Position numbers and translations under genes: made by a program
The notes under the pieces: generated by a model
The model's input: the letters and a program-made list of their open reading frames with translations, nothing else
Told to the model about the DNA's origin: nothing
The model's database searches: none
Shown here: piece after piece, positions 9,989 through 20,166 of the stretch
How the letters are laid out: each line of letters begins with the position of its first letter
Position numbering within the stretch: position 1 is the first letter of the stretch
Source: Streptomyces luteogriseus
GTDB lineage: Bacteria > Actinomycetota > Actinomycetes > Streptomycetales > Streptomycetaceae
Assembly (NCBI RefSeq): GCF_014205055.1
Contig: NZ_JACHMS010000001.1
Span: 2,604,001-2,668,000, forward strand
Direction of reading: 5' to 3'
Length of the DNA stretch: 64,000 nucleotides

Positions 9989-12986
9989 GGACGGGAGTCT
10001 CATTATGTGAGCGGAGGACCGTCCCGCCTCCGATGACGGCGGAGACCCCCGAGCTGTACAGCCGCGGGGAGCCGCCCGCGAACGCCGGTTCGGCCGGTCC
10101 GTTCGGCACCGGGTACCGGCCGGTGGCGAGCGCCCGGCGCAGCCGGTACTCGTCGAGCGGCCCGGAGAACGCCATGCCCTGTCCGTGTGTGCAGCCCATC
10201 GCGCGCAGGGCGATGACCTGCTCGGGCAGATCCACCCCTTCGGCCACGGACTTCAGCCCGAGGTCGCCCGCGATGCGCAGCAGCCCGCTGGTGATCTTGT
10301 GCAGGCGGGCGGACTCGACGACGCCCTCGACCAGACCGCGGTCGAGCTTCAGGACGTCGACGGGGAGGCGCCGGAGCGCCGTGATCGCCGCGTAGCCGCT
10401 GCCGAACCCGTCGAGCGCGATCCGTACGCCGACCCGCCGCAGGGCGCCCAGACGCCGCTCCAGCTCGTCCAGGGAGACCCTGGGGTCGGCGTCCGACAGC
10501 TCGATGATCAGCGACCCGGACGGCAGCCCGTGCCGCGTGAGCAGCGCCTCGATCGTGCCGAGCGGCATGGAGCGGTCCAGCAGCCTGCGGGCGCTCATCC
10601 GCACGACGACCGGCACGGACAGCCCGGCCGCGTGCCGCTCGGCGGCCTGCTCGACGGCCTCCTCGATCATCCACCGGCCCAGCTCGGCGGCCTTGTCGCT
10701 GTCCTCGGCCACCCGCAGGAACTCCGCCGGGGTGAAGAGCACCCCCTGCGAGGAACGCCAGCGGGCCTGCGCGGACACCGACGCGATCCGGCCGTCCCCC
10801 AGGGACACCACCGGCTGGTGCAGCAGGGCGAACTCCCCGTCGTGCAGCGCGGCCCGCAGGCGGGTGGCGAGCTCCGCCTTGCGGACGACGTCCTGCTGCA
10901 TCTGAGGCTTGTACAGCTCGACGCGGCCCTTGCCGCCGGCCTTGGCGCGGTACATGGCCAGGTCGGCGTTGCGCAGCAGTTCGCCCGCGCCGAGGCCGGA
11001 TTCCGCGAAGGCCACGCCGATGGAGGCGTTGACCCGGACATCGTTGCCGTCGATGAGGTAGGGCTGGGACAGCGTCGTCCTGAGCCGGTCGGCGAGCTCC
11101 AGTATGTGCCGCTCCCGGGCGTCCCGGTCGCGGGTGTTGTCCCCGGCGATCAGGGCCGCGAACTCGTCCCCGCCGAGCCGGGACGCGGTGTCGCCGTGCC
11201 GGACGGAGTCCTGGAGCCTGCGGGCGGCCTGGACGAGCAGTTCGTCCCCGGCCTGGTGTCCGATGGTGTCGTTGACGGCCTTGAAGCCGTCGAGATCGAT
11301 GAACAGCACGGCCGTGTTCCGCAGGGCCACGCCCCGGTCGGAGGCGCGGCGGCCCGAGAGGGCGTGCTGGACGCGCTTGGTGAACAGGGCGCGGTTGGGC
11401 AGGTCGGTGAGCGGGTCGTGCTCGGCGTTGTGCTGCAACTGGGCCTGGAGCCGCACCCGTTCGGTCACGTCGCGGCTGTTGAAGATGAGGCCGCCGTGAT
11501 GCCGGTTGACGGTCGACTCGACGTTCAGCCAGCCGCCGTCGCCCGAGCGGAAGCGGCACTCGATGCGGGTGGTGGGTTCCTCGACCGGGTTGGCGGCGAG
11601 GAACCTGCGCACCTCGTGCACGACGCAGCCCAGGTCCTCGGGGTGGATGAGGTTGGCCAGTTCCGTACCCACCAGCTCCTCCGCCGAGCGGCCGTACACG
11701 CCTGCGGCGGCCGGGGAGACGTACCTCAGGACACCGCTGGGCGCGGCGATCATGATGACGTCGCTGGAGCCCTGCACCAGGGAGCGGAAGTGGTTCTCCT
11801 TCTGCGCCAGTTCCTGGGTGAGGGTGATGTTGTCGAGCAGCATGATGCCCTGGCGCACGACGAGCGCGAGCACCACCGTGCCTCCGGTCAGCAGGACCAC
11901 GCGGTCGACGCTGCGGCCGTTGAGGACGTTGTAGAGGATCCCCAGCGTGCACACGGCGGCCGCGAGGTACGGCGTGAGGGCGGCCAGGGAGCCGGCGATG
12001 GGCCGGGCGGCCGGGTACCGGCTGTGCTCGGCTCCGGGCAGGGCCTGGTGGTGGGGTCCGCTGCGCTGCCCCGGCACGTGCTCGTGCACCACGCGGGTGC
12101 GGCCCGTGCCGACGTGCCGGTCGGGGCCGTGCCGGTCGCCTTCCGCGCGGGGCGCCGCCCACGGGGCGTACGCCAGGAGCAGCGAGCCCGCGAACCAGCC
12201 CGCGTCGAGCAGCTGCCCGGAGCGGTAGTCGTGGTGCAGCAGCGGCGAGGTGAACAGGGCGTCGCACATCACGGTCAGCGCGAGCGCGCCGATGGCGGTG
12301 TTGACCGCGGAGCGGTTCACCGCGGACCGCCTGAAGTGCAGGGCGAGCACCATGCTGACCAGCGCGATGTCGAGCAGCGGATACGCCAGCGACAGCGCGA
12401 TGTGCGCCACCCCGGGGCCTTCCGACTTCGCGGCCTGGGCGAGGGCGAGGCTCCACGCCAGCGTCAGCAGCGAGCCGCCGATCAGCCAGGCGTCCAGCCC
12501 GAGGCAGACCCAGCCGGCCTTGGTCACCGGCCGCTTGGCGAGCACGAGCAGTCCGACGATCGCGGGCGGCGCGAAGCAGAGGAAGAACAGGTCGGCGTAG
12601 CTGGGGCTGGGCACGGGCAGTCCGAGGACCACCTCGTACCATCCCCAGACCAGGTTGCCCAGGGAGGCCATGGTCGAGGAGAGTCCGAACAGCAGCCAGG
12701 CGGGTCGAAAGCGGGTGCGGCGGCTGCGGGCGTAGAGGAAGCACGAGACGGCGGCGGTGCCGGCCGCGGCGCTCAACCCGAAGTCGCCCATGAACAGGGC
12801 CACTTCGTACGACCCCCAGCCGAACGCGGAACCGACGACGTAGCCCGCGCAGGCCAGGGCGAGGACGAGTTGGAGGGCCAGGCTCGGCCGGTGGCCGGGG
12901 GCCGGCGTACGAGGCAGCAGCGCGCCCGGGGACGGAGGCTGTGCCCGCAGCGCTCCGTCCAGCGTGGGGGTGGAGGGCGCGGTCAC
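9978..12986 (-). CDS. Membrane PAS-GGDEF protein with degenerate EAL domain
   Basis: 1002 residues. About nine membrane segments occupy residues 35-390, followed by a PAS domain (about 395-515), a GGDEF domain with intact RLGGDEF (605-609) and an I-site RHGD (596-599), then an EAL-like domain (700-960). The EAL motif itself is SAQ (738-740). The Asn ligand of the usual V-N-S strand is Arg796, the LDDFG loop is LDGFG (Gly860), and the TE motif is SD. The protein should therefore make cyclic di-GMP and bind it at the I-site but not hydrolyse it. The GTG start follows GGGAGG at good spacing. It is the gene directly before ilvB. In Streptomyces cyclic di-GMP controls development through BldD. Confidence 0.92.
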   Translation of the reverse strand: MTAPSTPTLDGALRAQPPSPGALLPRTPAPGHRPSLALQLVLALACAGYVVGSAFGWGSYEVALFMGDFGLSAAAGTAAVSCFLYARSRRTRFRPAWLLFGLSSTMASLGNLVWGWYEVVLGLPVPSPSYADLFFLCFAPPAIVGLLVLAKRPVTKAGWVCLGLDAWLIGGSLLTLAWSLALAQAAKSEGPGVAHIALSLAYPLLDIALVSMVLALHFRRSAVNRSAVNTAIGALALTVMCDALFTSPLLHHDYRSGQLLDAGWFAGSLLLAYAPWAAPRAEGDRHGPDRHVGTGRTRVVHEHVPGQRSGPHHQALPGAEHSRYPAARPIAGSLAALTPYLAAAVCTLGILYNVLNGRSVDRVVLLTGGTVVLALVVRQGIMLLDNITLTQELAQKENHFRSLVQGSSDVIMIAAPSGVLRYVSPAAAGVYGRSAEELVGTELANLIHPEDLGCVVHEVRRFLAANPVEEPTTRIECRFRSGDGGWLNVESTVNRHHGGLIFNSRDVTERVRLQAQLQHNAEHDPLTDLPNRALFTKRVQHALSGRRASDRGVALRNTAVLFIDLDGFKAVNDTIGHQAGDELLVQAARRLQDSVRHGDTASRLGGDEFAALIAGDNTRDRDARERHILELADRLRTTLSQPYLIDGNDVRVNASIGVAFAESGLGAGELLRNADLAMYRAKAGGKGRVELYKPQMQQDVVRKAELATRLRAALHDGEFALLHQPVVSLGDGRIASVSAQARWRSSQGVLFTPAEFLRVAEDSDKAAELGRWMIEEAVEQAAERHAAGLSVPVVVRMSARRLLDRSMPLGTIEALLTRHGLPSGSLIIELSDADPRVSLDELERRLGALRRVGVRIALDGFGSGYAAITALRRLPVDVLKLDRGLVEGVVESARLHKITSGLLRIAGDLGLKSVAEGVDLPEQVIALRAMGCTHGQGMAFSGPLDEYRLRRALATGRYPVPNGPAEPAFAGGSPRLYSSGVSAVIGGGTVLRSHNETPVPPT

Positions 12987-13410
12987 CGGGCCCTCCCGGT
13001 CCGCGCCACTCCCGGGTCCCGCGGGTCCCGGTGGACCGGCTGGTCATGCCTTCTGCGGCTGCCGGGCCTGAGGTGGTGATGGCCGCGCTCGGCGCGGTGT
13101 TCGCCGTGGTGGGTGTGGTGGCCGACGTGATCGGCGTGCTGACCGCGTCTGCCCGCGGCCGTCCGCCAGGGTCGCCGCCGGCAGCCCCGCCCCGTCGGAT
13201 CGCTCGTCCAAAGGCCGTGCATCGCCTGTCGCCCCCCTCACAGTCCCAAGTGTCCGTCCCCGGCGCCGAACAGTCCCCGGCGCAGCCCCTGTCGGGACGA
13301 TACACCAGTCTCGTCACTCAGGGACATAGGTTCTCTACGCTCCGTGACGATCAACAGATATATGAGTACCCACCGCACCCGAAGGATTGCGGACGGTACT
13401 CGAAGGTCTC
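12987..13410 (-). other. Non-coding gap upstream of the GGDEF gene
   Basis: The spacer contains an AT-richer patch at 13340-13385, likely the promoter for the minus-strand gene, a possible 29-codon ORF (13238-13327), and a GC-rich stretch with no recognisable gene. A long + strand frame across it has no Shine-Dalgarno and mixed composition, so I do not call it. Confidence 0.35.
13238..13327 (-). CDS. Possible 29-residue leader ORF
   Basis: ATG at 13327, immediately downstream of the AT-rich patch, opens a short frame beginning MSLSDETGVSSRQG and ending FGAGDGHLGL. Only a distant GGAG precedes it and codon use is mixed. It may be an upstream ORF of the GGDEF transcript or chance. Confidence 0.2.
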   Translation of the reverse strand: MSLSDETGVSSRQGLRRGLFGAGDGHLGL

Positions 13411-14361
13411 TCAGTCGGTTGATGCACCCGTCGTAAGGATCACGTTGCGGAGCGGCTCCCGGTTCACATAACGGTTCAACTGGTCCACCAGGAGCCGCTT
13501 GGCGCGCGGAAGGAACGCGGAGGTGGGTCCGCCGACGTGCGGGCTGATGAGTACCCCCGGCGCACGCCACAGGGGGTGTTCGCGCGCCAGCGGCTCCGGG
13601 TCGGTGACGTCGAGGGCGGCGGTGATGCGGCCGGTCTCGAGCTCGGCGAGCAGGGCCTTGGTGTCGACGACCGGGCCGCGGGCGACGTTGACGAGGAGCG
13701 CGCCGTCCTTCATCCGGGACAGGAAGTCGGCTCCGGCCAGGCCACGGGTGGTTTCGTTGAGCGGGGTGGAGAGGATGACGACGTCCGCCTCCGGCAGCAG
13801 CGCGGGGAGTTCGGTGAGCGGATGCACCGGACCGCGCGCCGTGGTGCGCGCGGAGCGCGCGACGCGCGCCACCCGCGCCACCTCGAACGGAACGAGCCGG
13901 TCCTCGATGGCCTCGCCGATCGAGCCGTATCCCACGATGAGGACGTTCTTGTCGGCGAGCGCCGGGCGGAACCCGCCGAGCCACTCCCCCCGGTCCTGCG
14001 CGCGGACGAAGTCGGGGATCCCGCGCAGCGAGGCCAGGATCAGCGCGAGGGTGAGCTCGCCGGTACTGGCCTCGTGCACCCCGCGCGCATTGCACAGCCG
14101 CACGCCCGCCGGCAGCTGCCCGAGTCCGGGCTCCACGTGGTCGATCCCGGCGGAGAGGGTCTGTACGACCCGGACGTTGCCCATCCGTCCCATGGGACGT
14201 ACGCACAGCGGACTGGGCTTCATGTAGGGGACGACGTAGAAGGCGCAGTCGGCGGGGTCCGCGGGGAAGTCCTCCCCCCCGTTCCAGAAGCGGTAGTCCG
14301 GGCCCTCGGGGAGACCCTCGATCTCGTCCGGCGGGATGGGCAGCCACACGTCAGCAGTCAT
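13411..14361 (-). CDS. D-isomer-specific 2-hydroxyacid dehydrogenase
   Basis: 316 residues. NAD(P)-dependent oxidoreductase of the D-2-hydroxyacid family. The Rossmann motif is GYGSIG (about 144-149). Catalytic residues are an Arg in VNVARGPVVD, a Glu in DPEPL and a His in ISPHVGG. It has no ACT domain, unlike SerA nearby, so it is a separate activity such as glyoxylate/hydroxypyruvate or 2-ketoacid reduction; the substrate is not predictable. The ATG at 14361 lies 77 bases from the divergent aldo/keto reductase. Confidence 0.9.
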   Translation of the reverse strand: MTADVWLPIPPDEIEGLPEGPDYRFWNGGEDFPADPADCAFYVVPYMKPSPLCVRPMGRMGNVRVVQTLSAGIDHVEPGLGQLPAGVRLCNARGVHEASTGELTLALILASLRGIPDFVRAQDRGEWLGGFRPALADKNVLIVGYGSIGEAIEDRLVPFEVARVARVARSARTTARGPVHPLTELPALLPEADVVILSTPLNETTRGLAGADFLSRMKDGALLVNVARGPVVDTKALLAELETGRITAALDVTDPEPLAREHPLWRAPGVLISPHVGGPTSAFLPRAKRLLVDQLNRYVNREPLRNVILTTGASTD

Positions 14362-14438
14362 GCTCTGGAGGCTATGTCAGGAGCGTGCGACGGCAGAGGT
14401 TAGGTTGGGGTGGCTCGAACAGGGAGGGTCACGACCAG

Positions 14439-15437
14439 GTGGAGCGCAGGACGATCGGCGCGGCGGCGCTCGCGGTGGGGGCCGTCGGACTCGGGTGCAT
14501 GCCGATGAGCTGGGCCTACAGCGCGTCGAGGCGGCGCGGAGACGAGTCGCTGAGGGCGGTGCACCGGGCGCTGGACCTGGGCGCGTCCCTGCTGGACACG
14601 GCCGACATGTACGGGCCCTTCACCAACGAGCTGTTGCTGGGGCGGGCGTTGAAGGAGCGACGGTCCGACGCGTTCGTGTCGACGAAGGTCGGGCTGCTCG
14701 TGGGCGACCAGCACATCGTCGCCAACGGCCGCCCCGGGTACGTGAAGCGCGCCTGCGACGCGTCGCTGCGACGGCTCCAGACGGACGTCATCGACCTCTA
14801 CCAGCTGCACCGGGCCGACCCCGAGGTGCCGGTCGAGGAGACCTGGGGCGCGATGGCGGAGCTGGTCCAGGCCGGGAAGGTGCGGGCGCTGGGCCTGTGC
14901 GCGGTGGGCGCGCGGGCCGGGCGCCGGTCCGGGGCCGGGCTGCACGACGGAACGATCCGCCAGCTGGAGCGGGTGCAGCAGGTCTTCCCGGTGAGCGCTG
15001 TCGAGGCGGAGCTGTCGGTGTGGTCACCGGAGGCACTGGAGACCCTGCTGCCCTGGTGCCGGACGCGGGGCGTCGGTTTCCTCGCCGCGATGCCGCTCGG
15101 CAACGGCTTCCTGACCGGCAGGCTGCGGCCCGGCGCCGGCTTCGAGGCGGACGACCCGCGCGCCTGGCACCCCCGCTTCACGGCCGAGATGATGGCCGCG
15201 AACCAGCCGGTCGTCGCGGGCCTGCGCCGCGTCGCCCGCCGGCACGGCACGGACGTGACGCCCGGCCAGGTCGCCCTCGCGTGGGTGCTGGCCCAGGGCC
15301 CGCACGTGGTCCCGGTGCCGGGCACGAAGCAGGAGCGCTGGGTCACGGAGAACACGGCCGCGACGGCGGTGCGCCTGACCCCCGACGATCTCAAGGAGAT
15401 AGCCGGGTTGCCGCCGGCCCAGGGGTCCTGGGACTGA
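14439..15437 (+). CDS. Aldo/keto reductase
   Basis: 332 residues. NADPH-dependent reductase of the AKR superfamily with the conserved tetrad: Asp and Tyr in DTADMYGP, Lys in VSTKVGLL, His in LYQLHRAD. The C-terminal cofactor-binding part contains VPVPGTKQERW. The GTG at 14439 is used because the protein then begins VERRTIG; GGGAGG lies 10 bases upstream. An ATG 54 bases earlier in the same frame is possible but lacks support. It resembles the AKR13-type oxidoreductases common in Streptomyces; substrate unknown. Confidence 0.9.
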   Translation: MERRTIGAAALAVGAVGLGCMPMSWAYSASRRRGDESLRAVHRALDLGASLLDTADMYGPFTNELLLGRALKERRSDAFVSTKVGLLVGDQHIVANGRPGYVKRACDASLRRLQTDVIDLYQLHRADPEVPVEETWGAMAELVQAGKVRALGLCAVGARAGRRSGAGLHDGTIRQLERVQQVFPVSAVEAELSVWSPEALETLLPWCRTRGVGFLAAMPLGNGFLTGRLRPGAGFEADDPRAWHPRFTAEMMAANQPVVAGLRRVARRHGTDVTPGQVALAWVLAQGPHVVPVPGTKQERWVTENTAATAVRLTPDDLKEIAGLPPAQGSWD

Positions 15438-15564
15438 GGCCCGGTTCCGCCTCCGGTGCGTTTCGGGCAAACCCCGTCCTTCCCGGTCCGGGGTTCCGTG
15501 ATCGGGAACCTGGGAGCCGCCGGCGGTGTATGACAGGGAGAGGATCCGCCCCGTCGAAGGGACC

Positions 15565-16737
15565 ATGATCGTGCAACGTCGAGCCGTCCCGGCCGTGCTG
15601 GCCGCCGCCGCGCTCCTGCTGACGGCCGGCTGTTCCTCCGACAGCGGAGGCTCGTCCGGCACGCAGGCGAGCACCACCCCGAGTCGTACGGCAGCCGGGT
15701 CGTCCGCGCCGCCGGGGCAGGCCGCCGAGGAGACGCCTCCCGCCCAGGGGTCGGTGAAGGTGGTACGCACCGTCGCCGAGGGCCTGGACTCCCCCTGGGG
15801 ACTCGCTCCGCTGCCGGGCGGCGGTCTGCTCGTCTCCTCCCGGGACGACGCGACGATCGTCCGGGTCGACGAGAAGACCGGCAAGAAGACCGAACTGGGC
15901 GAGGTGCCGGGGGTCTCGGCGGCCGGCGAGGGCGGCCTCCTCGGGATCGCACTCTCCCCCGACTACGCCTCGGACCACATGGTCTACGCGTACTTCACCT
16001 CGGCGTCCGACAACCGCATCGTCCGCATGATCTACGACGAGCAGAAGCCGGCCGGCGAGCAGCTCGGCGCGCCCGACACCGTCTACAAGGGCATCCCCAA
16101 GGGCTTCATCCACAACGGCGGCCGCATCCAGTTCGGCCCCGACAAGATGCTCTTCGTGGGCACGGGCGAGAGCGGCGACACCGGTCTGTCCCAGGACAAG
16201 GACTCCGTGGGTGGCAAGATCCTGCGCCTGACGCCGGAGGGCGAGCCGGCGCCGGGCAACCCCTTCCCGGACTCGCCGGTGTACTCGTACGGCCACCGCA
16301 ACGTGCAGGGCCTGGCCTGGGACGGCAAGCAGCGGCTGTTCGCCTCGGAGTTCGGGCAGGACACCTGGGACGAGCTCAACGCGATCAAGCCGGGCGACAA
16401 CTACGGCTGGCCGGAGGCCGAGGGCCGGTCCGACGCCAAGGGGTTCCACAACCCGATCGACCAGTGGACGACGGCGGAGGCCTCCCCCAGCGGCATCGCC
16501 TACGCCGAGGGCTCGATCTGGATGGCGGGCCTGCGCGGCAAGCGGCTCTGGCGCATCCCGCTGAACGGCACGGAGGCCTCGGCCGAACCGCAGGCCTTCC
16601 TGGAGGGCGAGTACGGCCGGCTGCGCACGGTGGTGGCGGCGGGCGGCGACCGGCTGTGGCTGGTGACCAGCAACACGGATGGCCGGGGCGGCCCGAAGGC
16701 CGGGGACGACCGGATCCTGGAACTGCGGGTGACGTAA
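15565..16737 (+). CDS. Secreted glucose/sorbosone dehydrogenase-family lipoprotein
   Basis: 390 residues. The signal peptide (MIVQRRAVPAVLAAAALLL) ends in the lipobox LTAGC, so it is exported and lipid-anchored. A Ser/Thr/Pro-rich tether (about 30-60) is followed by a six-bladed beta-propeller of the GSDH family (PF07995), with typical motifs SPWGLAPLPGG, GEGGLLGIALSPDY, NGGRIQFGPD and YSYGHRNVQGLAWD. Related enzymes oxidise aldose sugars using PQQ. Whether this one has PQQ, and its substrate, cannot be judged. The ATG at 15565 follows GAAGGGA; an earlier in-frame ATG at 15526 would extend the signal peptide implausibly. Confidence 0.9.
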   Translation: MIVQRRAVPAVLAAAALLLTAGCSSDSGGSSGTQASTTPSRTAAGSSAPPGQAAEETPPAQGSVKVVRTVAEGLDSPWGLAPLPGGGLLVSSRDDATIVRVDEKTGKKTELGEVPGVSAAGEGGLLGIALSPDYASDHMVYAYFTSASDNRIVRMIYDEQKPAGEQLGAPDTVYKGIPKGFIHNGGRIQFGPDKMLFVGTGESGDTGLSQDKDSVGGKILRLTPEGEPAPGNPFPDSPVYSYGHRNVQGLAWDGKQRLFASEFGQDTWDELNAIKPGDNYGWPEAEGRSDAKGFHNPIDQWTTAEASPSGIAYAEGSIWMAGLRGKRLWRIPLNGTEASAEPQAFLEGEYGRLRTVVAAGGDRLWLVTSNTDGRGGPKAGDDRILELRVT

Positions 16738-16743
16738 CGGCCC

Positions 16744-16929
16744 CTAACTGCCGGGGTTCTCGGACTCCTCGTCGGGCGGGCGTACGACGACCTTTCCGGA
16801 CGCGAGATCTATCGGCCCGCGTCCGGGATCGCCGTCCCCGACGTCCTCGCGGGTCAGCTCCAGACGGTTCTGCTCGTCGCGGGTGTGCTTGCGCCCGGGC
16901 GAGAACAGTTCCTCGAACACGTTGAACAA
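16744..16929 (-). CDS. Small conserved actinobacterial protein (DUF6191-like)
   Basis: 61 residues, starting MFNVFEELFSPGRKHTRDEQ and ending in an acidic Pro-rich tail. It is hydrophilic, with one possible amphipathic helix at the N terminus and no export signal. The RLELTREDVGDGDPGRGPID stretch resembles small Streptomyces proteins I recall as DUF6191. It faces the sugar dehydrogenase gene tail to tail (6-base gap). Function unknown. Confidence 0.7.
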   Translation of the reverse strand: MFNVFEELFSPGRKHTRDEQNRLELTREDVGDGDPGRGPIDLASGKVVVRPPDEESENPGS

Positions 16930-16989
16930 CTGGTGCCTCCCTGGGCCGCGGGGTTCATGGCATCCGCGACGTCCCTTACAGCGTATGCC

Positions 16990-19900
16990 TCAGCCCGCCG
17001 GACCGGGCATGAGCATTTCGGCCGGGAACAGCCCCAGCCGGTGCGCCACCGCCGCCGCCTCGCCCCGCCCGGAGACGCCGAGCTTGCCCAGGATGTTGGA
17101 GACGTGCACGCTCGCCGTCTTCGGGGAGATGAACAGCTCCTGGGCGATGCGGCGGTTGGTGTGGCCGGCGGCGACCAGGCGCAGTACGTCCCGTTCCCGG
17201 CTGGTGAGGCCGAGGGCATCGGCGGGGTCGGCGGGCGCGGGGCCGGGTTCCGGGGCGGGGGTGATCGGGAGGCGGGCGCGTCGGCCGAGCGCGGTGGCGG
17301 CGTCGGCGAGCGGCCGGGCGCCGAGGTGACGGGCGACGGTGTGGGCGAGGCGGAGCAGTTCCGTGGCGCGCTCGCGATCGTCCTCGCCGGCGCCCGTCAG
17401 CAGGGACTCGGCCAGGCGGTGCCGGACGCGGGCGAGGTCGTAGGGACGGCCCAGGGGTTCGAAGGCGGTGACCACCTCCGACCAGGTGTCCGGGGTGCTC
17501 CGGCCCTCCGCACGGTGGAGTTCGGCGCGGACCCACCGCTCGTGGGCGAGCCAGACGGGGGCGTGGGTGGTGAGGCGCTTGGCGGTGGAGCGTATGCCGT
17601 CCAGGACCTGCTCGCGGCCGTCGCGGGCGGCGGGCAGCGCCCGGGCGTCGGCCTCGGCGGTGGCCGCCTGGAGCAGCAGCGGCCAGGCGTAGCGCTGGGT
17701 GCCGAGCGGGAAGCCGGGCTCCAGGGTGCGGGCCAGTTCGGCGCGGGCGTCGGCCAGGCGGCCCTCGGCGGCGGCGAGCGCGATGGTGAGCCAGGAGATC
17801 GGCAGGTCGTGCTGCGGCATGGGGTCGTGCGAGCCGTAGGCGGCGCGGCCCTGGGCGAGATGCCGGGCCGCCTCGGGCACCTGCCCGCGCGCGAGCGCCA
17901 GGTAGGCCAGGCAGTTGGCGCCGGACCCGTGCGGACCTGCCGTCTGGCCGCGCCGCTGGGCGTTGCCGGCGGCGTCGGCGGCCTCGTCCCAGCGGCCGAG
18001 GGAGATGAGCGACTCGGCGAGGTTGCTCCAGATCCAGGCCTCGGCGTCCCGCAGGCCCATCCTCCCCGTCAGCCGCAGGCCCTCACGCAGGATGCCGACG
18101 GATTCCTCGGAGCGGCCGACACCTTCGAGGACGGAGGGCAGGTTCACATGGCTGCGGCCCACGACGGCGGCGAGGCCGCGGGCGATCACCTCGTCCCTGA
18201 CGTCGTACATGTGGCCGAGCCCGGCGTCGATCTGCCCGGCGTCGACCATGAGCCCGCCGAGGGTGAGACGGGCGTTGGACTCGATGTCGTCGGCGCCGAC
18301 CATGCGCGCGTACTCGACGGCCCGCTCGGCGGCGGTCAGGGCGTCCGGGCCCGGTTCGTGCAGCATCGACCAGTGGGCGGCCGTGGCCAGCACCTCCGCG
18401 TGCACCTCCGACGGCGGCAGGCCACGGACCAGTTCCTGGGCGGTGGCGATCTCCTTCCAGCCGTCGCCCCGGGCCAGTCCCTGCACCAGCCGGGAGCGCT
18501 GGATCCAGAACCAGGCGGTGCGCAGGTGGTCGTCCTCGTCCTCCAGCAGACGCAGCGCCCGCTTGGTGATCTTCAGGGCGCGCTCGCGCTCCCCGCAGAG
18601 CCGCCCGGCGACGGCCGCCTCGGCCAGCAGGTCCAGGTAGCGCAGCGCGGTGGTGGCCGGGTCGCAGCCGCAGGGCGGGTAGACCTCGGCGTCGTCCACG
18701 GGGCGCAGGGTGCGGCGGACGGCGTCGGGGGCGGCGTCCCACAGTTCCATCGCCCGCTCCAGGAGGCGGAGTTGCTCGGAGTAGGCGTGGCGGCGGCGGG
18801 CCTCGACGGAGGCTTCGAGGACGGCGGGCAGGGCCTTGGCGGCGTCGTGGGCGTGGTACCAGTAGCTGGCCAGGCGGGTCGCCCGCTGGTCGGCGGGGAC
18901 GAGGGCCGGGTCGCTCTCCAGGGCTTCGGCGTAGCGGCGGTTGAGGCGGGAGCGTTCGCCGGGGAGCAGGTCGTCGCTGACCGCCTCGCGGACCAGGGAG
19001 TGGCGGAAGCGGTAACCGTCGCCGCCGGGTGCGGGGGTGAGGATGTTCGCGTTCACGGCGGCCCGCAACGCCTCGATGAGATCGTCCTCGGCGAGGCGGG
19101 CGACGGCGGCCAGCAGCCGGTACTCGACGGTGGAGCCGCCCTCGGCGACGATCCGGGCGATCTGCTGGGCGGTCTCCGGCAGTCCTTCCACGCGGACGAG
19201 CAGCAGGTCGCGCAGGGAGTCGGTCAGGCCGGTCCGGCAGCCCTCGTGGGCGGCGACGGCGAGTTCCTCGACGAAGAAGGCGTTGCCGTCGGAGCGTTCG
19301 AAGATCGCGTCGATCCGGTCCGGCTCGGGTTCGTGGGCGAGGATCCCGGCGACCTGGCGGCCCACCTCGTCGCGGGTGAAGCGGGCGAGTTCGAGGCGGC
19401 GGATCGTGCGGAGCCGGTCGAGTTCGGCGAGCAGGGGCCGGAGCGGGTGGCGCCGGTGGATGTCGTCGGAGCGGTAGGTGGCGAGGACGACCAGGCGGCC
19501 GGTGCGCAGGGTGCGGAAGAGGTAGGAGAGGAGATGGCGGGTGGAGGCGTCGGCCCAGTGCAGGTCCTCCAGGGCGAGGACGACGGTGTGCTCGGCGGTG
19601 ACGCGCTCCAGCAGGCGTGCGGTGAGCTCGAAGAGGCGGGCCATGCCGTCCTCGTCGTGCCGCCCGGCCCTCGACTCGCCCAGCTCGGGCAGCAGCCGGG
19701 CCAGTTCCTCCTCCTGGCCGGCGGCCGCCGCGGCCAGCTCGCCGGGAAGTTCGCGGCGCAGGGCGCGCAGGGCGGTGGAGAAGGGGGCGAAGGGCAACCC
19801 GTCGGCGCCGATCTCCACGCAGCCGCCGAGTGCGACCACCGCCCCGCGGTGGCGGGCGGCGGCGGCGAACTCCTCGAGGAGGCGGGTCTTGCCGACTCCG

Positions 19901-20166
19901 GCCTCCCCGCCGATGAGCAGCGCCTGCGGCTCGCCCTCGCGGGCGCGTACGAGCGCGTCGTGCAGCGTGCCCAGTTCCTCGGCACGGCCGACGAACACGG
20001 GGCTCACGGACCTGGTCTCCACGGCCCCGAGCATCGCATGCGGGTCCGACGGCACGGCACCGGTTTTCCGTCGAACGGCCGGAGCAGCGGCCGCCGTTCC
20101 TGTGCGAACGACGGCCGCTGCTTCTCGCACGGCCACGCCGGGGGCCGGTCCCGCCCCGGTGTTCAC
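16990..20166 (-). CDS. LAL-type LuxR regulator with N-terminal AAA ATPase
   Basis: 1058 residues, the size of large ATP-binding LuxR regulators (MalT/PikD type). Walker A GEAGVGKT is at 87-94 and a Walker B-like LALEDLHWAD lies near 190-200. A long TPR-like helical middle (about 480-960) follows. The C-terminal LuxR helix-turn-helix includes LTSRERDVLRLVAAGHTNRR and ISPKTASVHVSNILGKLGV. Such proteins are ATP-switched activators of secondary metabolism or sugar use. The GTG start overlaps the preceding 61-aa gene by four bases (GTGA), which fixes the start and implies coupled translation. Confidence 0.93.
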   Translation of the reverse strand: MNTGAGPAPGVAVREAAAVVRTGTAAAAPAVRRKTGAVPSDPHAMLGAVETRSVSPVFVGRAEELGTLHDALVRAREGEPQALLIGGEAGVGKTRLLEEFAAAARHRGAVVALGGCVEIGADGLPFAPFSTALRALRRELPGELAAAAAGQEEELARLLPELGESRAGRHDEDGMARLFELTARLLERVTAEHTVVLALEDLHWADASTRHLLSYLFRTLRTGRLVVLATYRSDDIHRRHPLRPLLAELDRLRTIRRLELARFTRDEVGRQVAGILAHEPEPDRIDAIFERSDGNAFFVEELAVAAHEGCRTGLTDSLRDLLLVRVEGLPETAQQIARIVAEGGSTVEYRLLAAVARLAEDDLIEALRAAVNANILTPAPGGDGYRFRHSLVREAVSDDLLPGERSRLNRRYAEALESDPALVPADQRATRLASYWYHAHDAAKALPAVLEASVEARRRHAYSEQLRLLERAMELWDAAPDAVRRTLRPVDDAEVYPPCGCDPATTALRYLDLLAEAAVAGRLCGERERALKITKRALRLLEDEDDHLRTAWFWIQRSRLVQGLARGDGWKEIATAQELVRGLPPSEVHAEVLATAAHWSMLHEPGPDALTAAERAVEYARMVGADDIESNARLTLGGLMVDAGQIDAGLGHMYDVRDEVIARGLAAVVGRSHVNLPSVLEGVGRSEESVGILREGLRLTGRMGLRDAEAWIWSNLAESLISLGRWDEAADAAGNAQRRGQTAGPHGSGANCLAYLALARGQVPEAARHLAQGRAAYGSHDPMPQHDLPISWLTIALAAAEGRLADARAELARTLEPGFPLGTQRYAWPLLLQAATAEADARALPAARDGREQVLDGIRSTAKRLTTHAPVWLAHERWVRAELHRAEGRSTPDTWSEVVTAFEPLGRPYDLARVRHRLAESLLTGAGEDDRERATELLRLAHTVARHLGARPLADAATALGRRARLPITPAPEPGPAPADPADALGLTSRERDVLRLVAAGHTNRRIAQELFISPKTASVHVSNILGKLGVSGRGEAAAVAHRLGLFPAEMLMPGPAG

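Noticed and set aside
12941..13471. 176-codon + strand ORF with a hydrophobic stretch (MAALGAVFAVVGVVADVIGV)
   Set aside because: No Shine-Dalgarno, runs antisense into two genes at both ends, and composition is uneven. The hydrophobic run is best explained by GC-rich repeats.
15492..15510. Hairpin GGTTCC / GGAACC between the aldo/keto reductase and sugar dehydrogenase genes
   Set aside because: Six base pairs only and no supporting feature; could be chance.
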